DNA of 58,670 nucleotides from Thermococcus sp. Its GTDB lineage: Archaea > Methanobacteriota_B > Thermococci > Thermococcales > Thermococcaceae. Made by a program: the position numbers and the translations under genes. The notes beneath the pieces are model-generated. The model was not told where the DNA came from, did not search any database, and worked only from the letters and a program-made list of their open reading frames with translations. The stretch covers positions 1 to 58,670 of the forward strand of contig NZ_WAKV01000019.1 in NCBI RefSeq assembly GCF_015523185.1, given 5' to 3'. Below, piece by piece: positions 43,468-53,024 of the stretch (positions are counted from its first letter, which is position 1; each line of letters starts with the position of its first letter).

Positions 43468-43872
43468 TCACTTCAAAACGGGCCTGAACTTGTAGGCGTA
43501 AAGGATTATTCCGTCCTCCTCGAACTCCCTGACCTTTCTCGTTACCATCTCGACCTCCATGCCCTCGTGTATCTCCTCGGGCTCAACGTCGGTGAGCTGT
43601 GCCAGAACGACCGGTCCCTCTTCAAGCTGGACCAAAGCCAAGGGATAGGGCTTGTAGTATTCAAAACCGCTCGGCGGGTTCCTAACGATTGTCCACGTGA
43701 GAACCTTCCCTTTTCCGCTGAACTCGTATTCTTCGACGTTCCTTGAGCCACAGACGGGACAGACTTCCCTGTAGGGGAAGAAGACGTGGCCGTTCTCACA
43801 CTTTCCGCCTATGAGCCTGTATTTCTCGCGGAAGTGCCTCCAGTAGCGGGAAACCTGCATCGGGCGGGTCAT
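43468..43872 (-). CDS. Zinc-ribbon/OB-fold protein (DUF35) of the thiolase-HMGCS complex
   Basis: The 134-residue protein has a rubredoxin-like zinc ribbon (CENGHVFFPYREVCPVCGS) and an OB fold. In archaea this DUF35 protein bridges the thiolase and HMG-CoA synthase and helps channel acetoacetyl-CoA. It overlaps no gene and starts 3 bases after the thiolase stop codon region. ATG 43872 follows GGGTGTGAAG; GTG 43878 is possible. Confidence 0.88.
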   Translation of the reverse strand: MTRPMQVSRYWRHFREKYRLIGGKCENGHVFFPYREVCPVCGSRNVEEYEFSGKGKVLTWTIVRNPPSGFEYYKPYPLALVQLEEGPVVLAQLTDVEPEEIHEGMEVEMVTRKVREFEEDGIILYAYKFRPVLK

Positions 43873-43874
43873 CT

Positions 43875-45041
43875 TCACACCCTCCTGAGGACGTTAACGG
43901 TTATGTTCGAGCCGGTTCCACCTATGTTCTGGGTCAGGCCGATTTCGGCATCTGGAACCTGTATTCCTTCAGGAGCTTCACCCCGGAGCTGTAAGACGGC
44001 CTCAACTGTCTGGTAAACTCCCGTTGCTCCAACAGGGTGCCCCCTGCTCTTTAGTCCGCCCATCGTCTGGATTGGATAGTCAGCATCAATCGCTATCTGG
44101 CCTTCCTTAGCCAGGAGGGCACCTTTGCCCTTCTCCGCTACGCCCAGGGCTTCTAAGCTTAAAGCGGCCATAACGGTAAACGCATCGTGAACCTCGAAGA
44201 AGTCTATGTCCTTTGGAGTTACCCCTGCCATTTTGTAGGCCCTCTCCGCTGCAATCTTTGCCGCCTTGAGCGTAAGGAAGTCCTCCCTGTTGGCGAGGTT
44301 TATAGTATCGGTGGCCCTTCCAATTCCCGCTATCTCAACCCACTTCTCCCTGGGAACGCCAAGTTCCTTAGCTTTCTCCGGTGTCGTGATTATCACCGCC
44401 GCTGCCCCGTCGCAGACGGGCGAGGCATCGAAGAGCTTGAGCGGGTCCGCTACGTAGGGACTCTTCATTACAGTTTCAACCGTTATCGGCCTCTTGAACA
44501 TCGCGTAGGGGTTTTTAGCTCCATTCGCGTGGGCGTTGACCGCGAAGAGAGCGAGGTCCTCTTCGGTGTAGCCGTAGGTCTTCATGTAGAGCCTCATTAT
44601 GAGCGCGTTTAAAGCGACGAAGCTCGCGCCGTGGAAGAGCTCCCACTCTGCATCGGCGGCGTAAGCCAGATAGCGCGTAGCGTCGCTCGGCCAGGCGTCC
44701 GTCATCTTCTCGACACCGACGACGGCAACGACATCTTCCAACCCGCTGAGGACTGCCTTAGCTCCCTCCTGAACTGCCGCACCGCCTGAGGCACAGGCAG
44801 CCTCGACCTTAACAGCTGGAATGTTACCCAGGCCAGCCCAGTCTGCTATCAGAGCTCCCAAGTTTTCTTGCTCGACGAAGGAACCAGAAGCCATGTTCCC
44901 CACGTAGAGGGAATCAACTTTGTCTATCCCAGCGTCGTTCATCGCGTTGAGCAGGGCTTCAACGGCTATATCCCTAAGTGAGAGCCTCCAGTGTTCCCCA
45001 ACCGGAACCATTCCGGCACCGATTATGACGGCCTTCCTCAT
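43875..45041 (-). CDS. Thiolase-like acetyl-CoA C-acetyltransferase
   Basis: The 388-residue thiolase-superfamily enzyme joins two acetyl-CoA to acetoacetyl-CoA, the first step of the mevalonate pathway for isoprenoid lipids. The nucleophile cysteine is in EAACASGGAA, with FFEVHDAFTV and the late GGLKSRGHPVGATG as catalytic motifs. GGTGGTTGGT precedes ATG 45041; the in-frame GTG at 45050 lies in that site. It is the middle gene of the trio with HMG-CoA synthase and the DUF35 protein. Confidence 0.93.
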   Translation of the reverse strand: MRKAVIIGAGMVPVGEHWRLSLRDIAVEALLNAMNDAGIDKVDSLYVGNMASGSFVEQENLGALIADWAGLGNIPAVKVEAACASGGAAVQEGAKAVLSGLEDVVAVVGVEKMTDAWPSDATRYLAYAADAEWELFHGASFVALNALIMRLYMKTYGYTEEDLALFAVNAHANGAKNPYAMFKRPITVETVMKSPYVADPLKLFDASPVCDGAAAVIITTPEKAKELGVPREKWVEIAGIGRATDTINLANREDFLTLKAAKIAAERAYKMAGVTPKDIDFFEVHDAFTVMAALSLEALGVAEKGKGALLAKEGQIAIDADYPIQTMGGLKSRGHPVGATGVYQTVEAVLQLRGEAPEGIQVPDAEIGLTQNIGGTGSNITVNVLRRV

Positions 45042-45051
45042 ACCAACCACC

Positions 45052-46104
45052 TCACATTATGTACTTGCCCCTATGCTTGGCATAGAGCGCATAGTCAATG
45101 TACTTCTTCCTGTTCACGTAGTCCATGGTCTTTGGAGCCAAATCGCGCTTCTCCTCTATGGCATCCTGAACGACGAGACTGAAGGCATCACTCCCGGCTC
45201 CAGAACCAAAGCTCACCCACAGGATTCTGTCGCCTGGTTTGGCTATATCCAAGACCGCGGAAACGCCAACTAGGGTTGCCCCGCTGTAGGTGTTTCCTAT
45301 TATCCCGCTGAGCAGTCCTGGAAGGACCTTCTCCTTTGGGATACCGAGTATTTTTGCAGCGGTGAGAGGAAACTTGACGTTGGGCTGGTGGAAGACGGCA
45401 TAATCAAAGTCGTTTGGAGTGTAGCCAAGCTCCTCCATGAGTGTCTTGGCGGCGTTTATTATCTGGTGGAAGTATGCAGGTTCACCCGTAAAGCGGTTGC
45501 CGTGCCTCGGGTAGTGTTCATGTTGCCTCCTCCAGAAGTCGGGGGTGTCGGTTACATAGGAATAGCTCGCCTCGAAGTAGGCGACCGTTTCTGAACTCTT
45601 CGGGGCTATTATGTAGGCCGCACCCCCGGCCGCGGCGGTGAACTCAAGGTGGTCGCCAGGTCTTCCCTGAGAGGTGTCGGCTCCTATGGCCATAGCGTAA
45701 TCTGCCATGCCCGAACCAACGAAGCCGATAGCAGCCTGTATTGCCTCGGTTCCAGCCTTACAGGCGAACTCGAAGTCGGCCGCGCTAACGTCGGGAGTCG
45801 CGCCTATGGCCTCCGCTATTACAGTACCGCTTGGCTTTACCGCGTAGGGCTTGCTCTCGGTTCCTAACCAAACGGCCCTAATAAGCTTGGGGTCTATCTG
45901 GGCTCTCTTGAGGGCATTTCTAGCCGCTTCAAGACCTATCGTTATCGCGTCCTCATCAAGGCCTGGAACCGACTTCTCCTGGATAGGAAAGCTTGAAACT
46001 CCCCAAACCCTGCCTATCTCTTCGGCCTTGATTCTATACATCGGAACGTAGGCGCCGTAGCCGATGATGCCTACTTCCCTCTTTGGCTTCAGCAACTTCC
46101 GCAT
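45052..46104 (-). CDS. Hydroxymethylglutaryl-CoA synthase
   Basis: The 350-residue enzyme condenses acetyl-CoA with acetoacetyl-CoA. The catalytic cysteine lies in [11 protein letters not shown], the histidine in [11 protein letters not shown], and the late GNTYSGA is conserved. Length is typical of the archaeal form. GGTGA is five bases before ATG 46104; ATG 46110 and GTG 46113 are alternatives. It is the first gene of the mevalonate trio. Confidence 0.95.
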   Translation of the reverse strand: MRKLLKPKREVGIIGYGAYVPMYRIKAEEIGRVWGVSSFPIQEKSVPGLDEDAITIGLEAARNALKRAQIDPKLIRAVWLGTESKPYAVKPSGTVIAEAIGATPDVSAADFEFACKAGTEAIQAAIGFVGSGMADYAMAIGADTSQGRPGDHLEFTAAAGGAAYIIAPKSSETVAYFEASYSYVTDTPDFWRRQHEHYPRHGNRFTGEPAYFHQIINAAKTLMEELGYTPNDFDYAVFHQPNVKFPLTAAKILGIPKEKVLPGLLSGIIGNTYSGATLVGVSAVLDIAKPGDRILWVSFGSGAGSDAFSLVVQDAIEEKRDLAPKTMDYVNRKKYIDYALYAKHRGKYIM

Positions 46105-46145
46105 GGGCATCACCCTTAGAACTGACTGCCGGAGGTTGGGTTGGG

Positions 46146-46158
46146 CCTTATAAAAGCC
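46146..46158 (-). promoter_or_regulatory. TATA box of the mevalonate operon
   Basis: On the minus strand GGCTTTTATAAGG is a strong TATA box about 45 bases before the HMG-CoA synthase ATG, placing the transcription start near 46125. Confidence 0.6.
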
Positions 46159-46203
46159 TTTCGGTAAAAGTGAAAAAGAATTTAGACAATTGCCGAGAAA
46201 AGC

Positions 46204-46884
46204 TCACGGCTTTCTGACAACGAAGAGAGCGTGGTCCTTCTCATAGGGTTCAAGCGAAAGCCTCTCGATGACCTCGAAGTACTCAGAGAGCTCCCTCTCG
46301 ACCTCCTTAAATACTTCCTCAGGTTCTTTCGTTACATCTATGCTCCTACTCTTGACCGATATCATGCCGTAGCCTCTGCTCTTGAGGTATACCTTCGCGT
46401 TGTCTATCAGGATTTTCGCCTGCGTTGGCTGTGCAACATCCTCGAAGATAACGTCCACCTTCGGAACCAGCGCGCGGTAGCCCTCTGGCTTCGTCGCGTC
46501 GCCGAGTATGGGAACTATGTTCCTCCTCTCCTCCACGATGGGGACGAGTTCCCTGAGAACTCTCGGTGAAAACTCAACTCCGAATATCTTACCTTCCCAG
46601 CCGACGATGTCGCTGACGTGAGATGCTGTAGTTCCGCTCGCTATTCCGAGGTAGAGGACTGTTGAACCGGGCTTAATCGGGAAGTTCTTAAGGCTATTGA
46701 GGATTGCCGCGCCAAGTTTTGACCTGCTCGGGTTCCAAATCCTGTATTCATCTCCCTCAAATTTGATAACCCTCTCGCCGTAAACTCTCTGCCCGGGAAC
46801 GAGGTTTTTGGTTGCTATCTTCTCGCTCCCGTCGTCGTCAATAACGATGTAAACGCCCGGAAACCTGTGCTTCTTAACCTTCAT
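46204..46884 (-). CDS. flpA: Fibrillarin-like rRNA/tRNA 2'-O-methyltransferase
   Basis: The 226-residue enzyme methylates ribose at sites chosen by box C/D guide RNAs, as part of the C/D ribonucleoprotein with Nop5 and L7Ae. The SAM-binding part has [20 protein letters not shown] and [14 protein letters not shown], and the catalytic region has [13 protein letters not shown]. It follows nop5 by 5 bases, the usual archaeal pair. It can use the C/D RNAs found at 19904 and 20011. Confidence 0.97.
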   Translation of the reverse strand: MKVKKHRFPGVYIVIDDDGSEKIATKNLVPGQRVYGERVIKFEGDEYRIWNPSRSKLGAAILNSLKNFPIKPGSTVLYLGIASGTTASHVSDIVGWEGKIFGVEFSPRVLRELVPIVEERRNIVPILGDATKPEGYRALVPKVDVIFEDVAQPTQAKILIDNAKVYLKSRGYGMISVKSRSIDVTKEPEEVFKEVERELSEYFEVIERLSLEPYEKDHALFVVRKP

Positions 46885-46889
46885 CTACC

Positions 46890-48149
46890 TCACCTCTTTC
46901 CGCCCTTGGACTTCTTCTTTTTCTTCTTGTTGGGTTTGCCCTTACCTCTTCTCTCCTTCTGACCCCTCTTTTCTTTCTTGGACTTCTTAGGCTTGAACTT
47001 CTTTTTCTTCTCGGGTTTGGCCTTTCTCTTCGGCGGGTTCGGGTACTTCTCCTTAATCTCCTGTATTCTCTGCTCGAGCTCCTTCTTGAGTTCCTCGCCT
47101 ATGTATTCGCCTGAGAAGTAGTCAACCCTTGCAGCTATAGCCAGCTTTCCGGCCAAAGCTCTCGCTATCTTACCCCTCTGCCACCACGGCGAGCGGTTTA
47201 TTGCAGGGTACTGGAATATTACACCGTGCTTGGGCGGTTTTGCCCCCGTCCTTAAGTGCCTGAAGAGGGCCTTTTCAGCGCCGAGGACCTGGATTGTTGA
47301 GGCGGGCATCATGGCGAGCTCCTTGAGACCTCCGGCAAGGCTCATGAGCCTCGCGGCGAGTTTAGCCCCAACTAGTGCCTTGAGGTTTGGAGCGACCTCG
47401 TCCATGGCCATTTCAAGGTAGTCCTCAATCTGCTCCCTGAGCTTGTAGAGGTCGCTTATCTCGCTGGCGAGCTTTCTTATGATTTCGCTGTCGAACTTGC
47501 CGAGCGGAGCGCCCATGGACTTTTCTGAGGCCTTGAGAATCTTCTCGATTTTTCCTTCAGAAAAGCCGAGCTTCTCAAGCCTCTCTCTCGTTACGTTCTC
47601 TCTCGGGCCGATTTCCTTAACGAAGGCAACGTACTGTGGATGCTTTGGAAGGATTTCATCGAGTTCGGGAAAGTGGAGACCGTACCATTCCCTGAGCCTT
47701 GAAACGAGTAGGTTAATCACCTTGTCAATGTCATCGAGTGCTTCGATTGCCTGTATTATCATCTTGTCCCTTGCACCGCTCTGCTCCTGTATCCGGAGCC
47801 TGGTCAATGCCACGCCCACTGAGTAGTACTCGTCGAACCAGTTCTTGCCGAGAAATTCAGCAGGATTTGAGCGGAGCTTTTCCCCAGCAACGTTCGGGAA
47901 CTCGGCGGTGACGTTGTAGTTAAGCTCCCTTAGTTTTCTGCTCAGCTCAGTGTCCTCAACGACGAACTCGTCGTAGCCTTCACCCTTGAGCTCGTCGAGG
48001 AAAGCCAGTAACTCGTCGTTCGGCTCGCCTTTTAGGAGTTTGTCGAGGCTTACCTCCGGCTTTCCAGCGAAGGGTCTGCTCGCGATGAGCTTCCCGCTCT
48101 CGTCGAAGGCGTAAATACCCCTAACGTTTTCAGCGATGTAAGCCTTCAT
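46890..48149 (-). CDS. nop5: Nop5 (Nop56/58-like) C/D RNP scaffold protein
   Basis: The 419-residue protein bridges fibrillarin and the L7Ae-bound C/D RNA. It has an N-terminal fibrillarin-binding domain, a coiled coil (about residues 120-245) and the NOP domain (IQVLGAEKALFRHLRTGAKPPKHG). The C-terminal tail of about 60 residues is nearly all Lys/Arg/Glu/Gly. GGTGA is five bases before ATG 48149. A TATA-like CCGTTTAAAACTCC lies near 48200, and an inverted repeat CCTTCTAT/ATAGAAGG near 48160-48188 is in the leader region. Confidence 0.95.
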   Translation of the reverse strand: MKAYIAENVRGIYAFDESGKLIASRPFAGKPEVSLDKLLKGEPNDELLAFLDELKGEGYDEFVVEDTELSRKLRELNYNVTAEFPNVAGEKLRSNPAEFLGKNWFDEYYSVGVALTRLRIQEQSGARDKMIIQAIEALDDIDKVINLLVSRLREWYGLHFPELDEILPKHPQYVAFVKEIGPRENVTRERLEKLGFSEGKIEKILKASEKSMGAPLGKFDSEIIRKLASEISDLYKLREQIEDYLEMAMDEVAPNLKALVGAKLAARLMSLAGGLKELAMMPASTIQVLGAEKALFRHLRTGAKPPKHGVIFQYPAINRSPWWQRGKIARALAGKLAIAARVDYFSGEYIGEELKKELEQRIQEIKEKYPNPPKRKAKPEKKKKFKPKKSKKEKRGQKERRGKGKPNKKKKKKSKGGKR

Positions 48150-48226
48150 GAGCATCACCTTCTATTCCTTCCTCAGGTATAGAAGGGTGAGGAGTTTTAA
48201 ACGGTATCGGTGAAAAAGAGAAAAGG

Positions 48227-49216
<990 letters not shown>

Positions 49217-49231
49217 TTAACTTTTGGATGC

Positions 49232-49457
49232 AGGGTTTATATTCTTTCTGAAGAACACACGAATCAAATACCCAGGAAATTTTCAGTGCATTAATGTTTC
49301 TAAAAGTCCCTTGGTGTCCTTAAATTGCCGAAGGAAGCCGTGTTTACCTTTGTAAAGGCTAAATCTGGGCGTTGGGAAAGGTTTATAACGAAAGACCCGA
49401 AGTTCTTAGTGTATAGATTTGGTGACGTGCTCAGGCATGTTCATTGGGGTGATAGGT
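49232..49457. promoter_or_regulatory. Divergent promoter region, R15P isomerase and aminotransferase
   Basis: The 260-base gap between the two starts holds a minus-strand TATA box (GGGTTTATATTC, about 49233-49244) and a plus-strand one (GGTTTATAACG, about 49379-49389). An inverted repeat TTTAC-CTTT-GTAAA (49343-49356) lies about 25 bases before the latter. No convincing gene lies between; a 60-codon frame from 49325 has no recognisable similarity. Confidence 0.5.
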
Positions 49458-50714
49458 ATGGAAGACAAGCTGATGAAAAAACTTTCGTCGGAGCCTCTCA
49501 ACTTTGAGTCGTTCTTTTCGGAGAAGGCCATGCAGATGAAGGCTTCTGAGATTAGGGAACTTCTCAAGCTCGTCGAGACGAGCGACGTTATAAGCCTCGC
49601 AGGGGGTCTCCCCGCGCCGGAGACCTTCCCGGTCGAAATTATAAAGAAAATCGCTCAAGAGGTCCTTACTGAACACGCCGACAAGGCCCTGCAGTACGGA
49701 ACGACCAAGGGATTCACACCTCTCCGCCTCGCGCTCGCGAGGTGGATGGAGAAGCGCTACGGAATTCCTATGAGCAAGGTCGAGATAATGATGGTCGCTG
49801 GGAGCCAGCAGGCCCTCGATTTAATCGGCAGGGTCTTCATAAACCCCGGGGACGTTGTCATTGTCGAGGCACCAACTTACCTTGCCGCCCTCAATGCCTT
49901 CAAGTATTACGGGCCTGAATTTGTGAGCATACCAATGGATCACGACGGAATGAGGATTGATATCCTCGAGGAAAAGCTGGAGGAGCTCAAGAAAGAAGGA
50001 AAGCGCGTTAAGTTTGTCTACACTGTCTCAACCTTCCAGAACCCGATGGGCGTTACGATGAGCCTTGAGAGGAGGAAAAGACTTGTTGAGCTGGCAAGGG
50101 AGTACGACTTCCTTATCGTTGAAGACAACCCCTACAGCGAACTCCGATACTCCGGCGAACCTGTTCCACCGATAAAGCACTTTGACGAGGAGGGTAGAGT
50201 CCTCTACCTTGGGACGTTCTCAAAAATACTCGCTCCGGGGTTCCGCCTTGGCTGGGTTTCAGCTCATCCACACTTCATAAGGAAAATGGAAATAGCGAAG
50301 CAGGCTGTTGACCTCTGCGCCAATACATTGGCTCAGGTAATAGCATGGAAGTACGTAGAGAACGGCTACCTCGACAAGCACATACCGAAGATAATCGAGT
50401 TCTACAAGCCGCGTAGGGATGCGATGCTAGAAGCTCTTGAGGAGTTTATGCCGGAGGGAGTCGAGTGGACCAAGCCAGATGGAGGAATGTTCGTCTGGGT
50501 AACCCTGCCGGAGGGTATAGACACAAAGCTCATGATGGAGAAGGCCGTTGCCAAGGGAGTCGCCTACGTTCCCGGTGAGGCCTTCTTTGCCCACAGGGAC
50601 GTCAAGAACACCCTCAGGTTGAACTTCACCTACGTTCCTGAGGAGACACTTAGAGAGGGTGTCAGGAGACTTGCAGAAGTCATTGAGGAAGAGATAAAGG
50701 CTCTTAAGAAGTGA
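49458..50714 (+). CDS. PLP-dependent class I/II aminotransferase
   Basis: The 418-residue enzyme belongs to fold type I. It has SLAGGLPAPETFP at the start, DNPYSELRYSGE, and the PLP lysine in YLGTFSKILAPGFRLGW. The best guess is a broad-specificity or 2-aminoadipate/aromatic aminotransferase, as found in Thermococcales. GGTGA is five bases before ATG 49458. It lies head to head with the R15P isomerase gene. Confidence 0.9.
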   Translation: MEDKLMKKLSSEPLNFESFFSEKAMQMKASEIRELLKLVETSDVISLAGGLPAPETFPVEIIKKIAQEVLTEHADKALQYGTTKGFTPLRLALARWMEKRYGIPMSKVEIMMVAGSQQALDLIGRVFINPGDVVIVEAPTYLAALNAFKYYGPEFVSIPMDHDGMRIDILEEKLEELKKEGKRVKFVYTVSTFQNPMGVTMSLERRKRLVELAREYDFLIVEDNPYSELRYSGEPVPPIKHFDEEGRVLYLGTFSKILAPGFRLGWVSAHPHFIRKMEIAKQAVDLCANTLAQVIAWKYVENGYLDKHIPKIIEFYKPRRDAMLEALEEFMPEGVEWTKPDGGMFVWVTLPEGIDTKLMMEKAVAKGVAYVPGEAFFAHRDVKNTLRLNFTYVPEETLREGVRRLAEVIEEEIKALKK

Positions 50715-50759
50715 GGGAAAGTTTTTTACTCCTTTTCTCTCTGTGTTATTGGTGGTGGT

Positions 50760-51599
50760 ATGAAACCGCTGATAGCGATAATCGGTTCCCCCTGGAGCGA
50801 AAGCCTTTCCGCCGGGAGGGCACACATAAGGCGCATTATAGAAGCTGGCGGGCTTCCAGCAGTTTTCAGCCCGGAGATAGAACCCGAGGACGTCGTTGCC
50901 GTGGCGGATGGAATTCTCCTCATAGAAGGGCCCGACGTTCACCCGCGTTTCTACGGCGAAGACCCCTCACCAAGTCTCAGAGAAGTTGACGTTCTGCGGG
51001 ACGAGTTCGAGATTGAGCTGGTGAAGCTGGCCGTTGATGCGAACATTCCGGTGCTCGGTGTCGGGAGGGGAATGCACGTAATCAACGTCGCCCTCGGTGG
51101 AACGCTTTACCAGGACCTCTACGATATCCCGAAGGCCATAAAGCACGACTGGAGCTTTGGGAACACGAGGCCAGAGCAGAGGCTTCACACGGTTAGAATA
51201 AAAGCAGATTCAATGCTCTACTCAATTCTAAAGGAGAGCCTGAACGTTGAGGGAACCAATGAGGCCTGGACGTGGGTGAACAGCTTCCACCACCAGGCCG
51301 TAAAGCGCGTCGGTGAAGGCCTCAGACAGGTCGCCTTTGCCGTTGATGGCCTGATTGAGGCCATCGAAAGTAAGGAGCGCTTTATCATCGGCGTCCAGTG
51401 GCAACCGGAGCACCTGCCCGAGATGTTGTCCATTTACAGGGCCCTCATCGAGGCTTCAATCAAGAGGCACGAGGAAACTGACGAGATGAGGAGGCGCGAG
51501 ATAGAGGCAGAAATCCGGGAGGAACTAGCTAGGGAACAAGGTGAGAGCCATCACAGCTCGGAAACGAGCGATAACCTTCCCGACACGACCCAAACGTGA
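50760..51599 (+). CDS. Class I amidotransferase-like protein (peptidase C26) lacking catalytic residues
   Basis: The 279-residue protein has the overall pattern of gamma-glutamyl-GABA hydrolases: DGILLIEGPDVHPRFYGE, then PVLGVGRGMHVINVALGGTLYQD and NSFHHQAVK. In active members the nucleophile elbow reads G-I-C-R-G; here position 102 is Gly. The catalytic His of V-Q-W-H-P-E is Gln215; Glu217 remains. It is therefore probably not a hydrolase. A charged 40-residue tail follows the domain. GGTGGTGGT precedes the ATG. The tail overlaps the convergent radical SAM gene by 71 bases. Confidence 0.82.
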   Translation: MKPLIAIIGSPWSESLSAGRAHIRRIIEAGGLPAVFSPEIEPEDVVAVADGILLIEGPDVHPRFYGEDPSPSLREVDVLRDEFEIELVKLAVDANIPVLGVGRGMHVINVALGGTLYQDLYDIPKAIKHDWSFGNTRPEQRLHTVRIKADSMLYSILKESLNVEGTNEAWTWVNSFHHQAVKRVGEGLRQVAFAVDGLIEAIESKERFIIGVQWQPEHLPEMLSIYRALIEASIKRHEETDEMRRREIEAEIREELAREQGESHHSSETSDNLPDTTQT

Positions 51600-52368
51600 T
51601 TCCCCTTTCCGTTATCTTTTTCTCAGCCTCGCGGAGGATTTCAAAGCGGATTTCTCTTGGGAGGTAGTAGTAGCCCCCAATCCTCTCGCCCCTCTCGTAC
51701 AGTGGCCATAGCTTCTCCATAAGCTCCTGAAACTTGGCGAACATTCTCTTCTTTGAGTCAGGTCTGAGCTTTAGCGTCGAAACCGTGATGTGACTCACGA
51801 AGCTTAAAGTGTCGAGCGTTTCCTCAAAATCTTCCCAGGTGTAGAAAGGGATTATTGGGTCTATCCTGGCGTAAACGGGGATTCCAGCTTTCTTTGCCTT
51901 CTTAAGGGCCATTATTCTGGCCTTTGGAGAGGGTGCGTTGGGCTCGAGGAGCCTGGCTTTCCGCTCGTTGACGGTTGTGACAGTTATTCCAACGGCACAG
52001 CGGATTTCGCTTAAAATATCCAGGTCTCTTTCAAATATGTCCGATTTCGTCAGGAGGAGGCATCTCACGTCATAACGTTTGAAAAGTTCGAGCACTTTTC
52101 TCGTTATTCCAAGCTCCCGCTCGATTGTTGGATACGGGTCGGAGGAGTAGGAGAGGGCTATTATGTATCCCCGGTCAAACTTCCTCAGCTCTCGCTCGAG
52201 CTTTAGAAGAAGGTTTTCCTTCGTTCTCACCCGGAATGCATTCGGGATATAACTCGTTATGTAACAGTAGACGCACGCATGGTCGCAACCGGTGTAGACG
52301 TTTAGCGTGTACTTGAACGGACACGTGCAGAGCTTTGACTTCCAAGGGTCGAAGGGACGGATGTACAT
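51529..52368 (-). CDS. Radical SAM protein (SplB-like)
   Basis: The 279-residue protein has the [4Fe-4S] motif C-x3-C-x2-C in TGCDHACVYCY, and resembles the SPL (spore photoproduct lyase-like) radical SAM group common in archaea, of unknown substrate. ALSYSSDPYPTIERELG and TVTTVNERKARLLEPNAP are family-like regions. ATG 52368 lies about 25 bases after GGTTTTAAAGC, so the message is probably leaderless; a TTG at 52401 lies inside that TATA box and is less likely. Confidence 0.85.
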   Translation of the reverse strand: MYIRPFDPWKSKLCTCPFKYTLNVYTGCDHACVYCYITSYIPNAFRVRTKENLLLKLERELRKFDRGYIIALSYSSDPYPTIERELGITRKVLELFKRYDVRCLLLTKSDIFERDLDILSEIRCAVGITVTTVNERKARLLEPNAPSPKARIMALKKAKKAGIPVYARIDPIIPFYTWEDFEETLDTLSFVSHITVSTLKLRPDSKKRMFAKFQELMEKLWPLYERGERIGGYYYLPREIRFEILREAEKKITERGITFGSCREGYRSFPSCDGSHLVP

Positions 52369-52424
52369 GCGAGGAGTTATGAAAAGGGCTTTAAAACCCA
52401 AACGGTAGGAACTACGGTGATGGC

Positions 52425-52835
52425 ATGACCGTAAAGGGGCGCGTTAAGTGGGTTGAAAACATGCAGTTCGTCGGTTCTCTGGAGGACGGCGGGTGTTCGA
52501 TAATCCTCGGCGACGGAGGAATCAGCCCTATGAAGCTCCTCCTTCTAAGCGTCGCTGGCTGTACTGCCTACGACGTGGTCATGATTCTCAAGAAGATGCG
52601 TGAGCCGATTGAAGGTTTAGAAGTTGAGATTTCGGGCGAGAGGAGAGAGGAATACCCAAAGGTTTACACTAGGGTTCACATCCACTACAAGATTTATGGA
52701 AAAGTTAAAGAGGATAAGGCAAAGCGCGCTATAGAGCTCAGTCAGAACAAGTACTGCTCCGCCTCGGCCCAGGTGAAGCTAAGCGGTGCCGAGTTGACTT
52801 ACTCCCTTGAGATAATCGGGGACGATGATGAGTAA
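52425..52835 (+). CDS. OsmC family protein
   Basis: The 136-residue protein has the OsmC/Ohr fold and its two redox cysteines, in SVAGCTAYDVV and NKYCSAS. Such proteins reduce organic hydroperoxides or have related thiol roles. GGTGATGGC precedes ATG 52425. Its last codons (GATGATGAG) coincide with a possible box C of a C/D RNA. Confidence 0.88.
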   Translation: MTVKGRVKWVENMQFVGSLEDGGCSIILGDGGISPMKLLLLSVAGCTAYDVVMILKKMREPIEGLEVEISGERREEYPKVYTRVHIHYKIYGKVKEDKAKRAIELSQNKYCSASAQVKLSGAELTYSLEIIGDDDE

Positions 52836-52874
52836 ATCCGTTGCGGAAAGATGAAGAAAGGACCGACTAGCTGA
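52825..52874 (+). ncRNA. Weak candidate box C/D guide RNA
   Basis: Box C ATGATGA (52825-52831, inside the osmC-like 3' end), a 12-base gap, a degenerate D' CGGA (52844-52847), C' ATGAAGA (52851-52857), a 13-base guide AAGGACCGACTAG and D CTGA (52871-52874) have the right spacing. The terminal stem is poor. The guide is complementary to CUAGUCGGUCCUU, which from memory resembles a conserved 23S rRNA stretch. Confidence 0.33.
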
Positions 52875-52968
52875 GCTCCGTCCAATTCTTAAGTTTTCCC
52901 ATCCCTAATTCTTTAATGATGGATGTAATTCCTCTCTCCAACGGGTAGAAATTTGAGTAGTCACAATT

Positions 52969-52992
52969 CTTATAAATGTAAATGATATTTAC
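52969..52992 (+). promoter_or_regulatory. cas6-csm promoter with 15-bp palindrome
   Basis: TCTTATAAAT (about 52968-52977) is a good TATA box, and GTAAATGATATTTAC (52978-52992) follows directly as a perfect palindrome around a 3-base centre. The expected start site is a few bases further on, so a protein bound here would block transcription of cas6 and the csm genes. The leader to ATG 53025 is about 25-30 bases. Confidence 0.65.
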
Positions 52993-53024
52993 CAAAGTGG
53001 TTCTGTTCAATCGGGTGTTCGTAC

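Noticed and set aside
46890-47040. Frameshift suspected in the lysine-rich end of nop5
   Set aside because: Long basic tails are normal for archaeal Nop5, and the frame stays open to a stop 5 bases before flpA.
49325-49507. 60-codon frame before the aminotransferase gene
   Set aside because: It has only a TTG start, no recognisable similarity, and runs through the TATA box and start of the aminotransferase gene.
52836-53024. CRISPR leader or repeats upstream of cas6
   Set aside because: No sequence of repeat length recurs here; only a promoter and a palindrome are seen.
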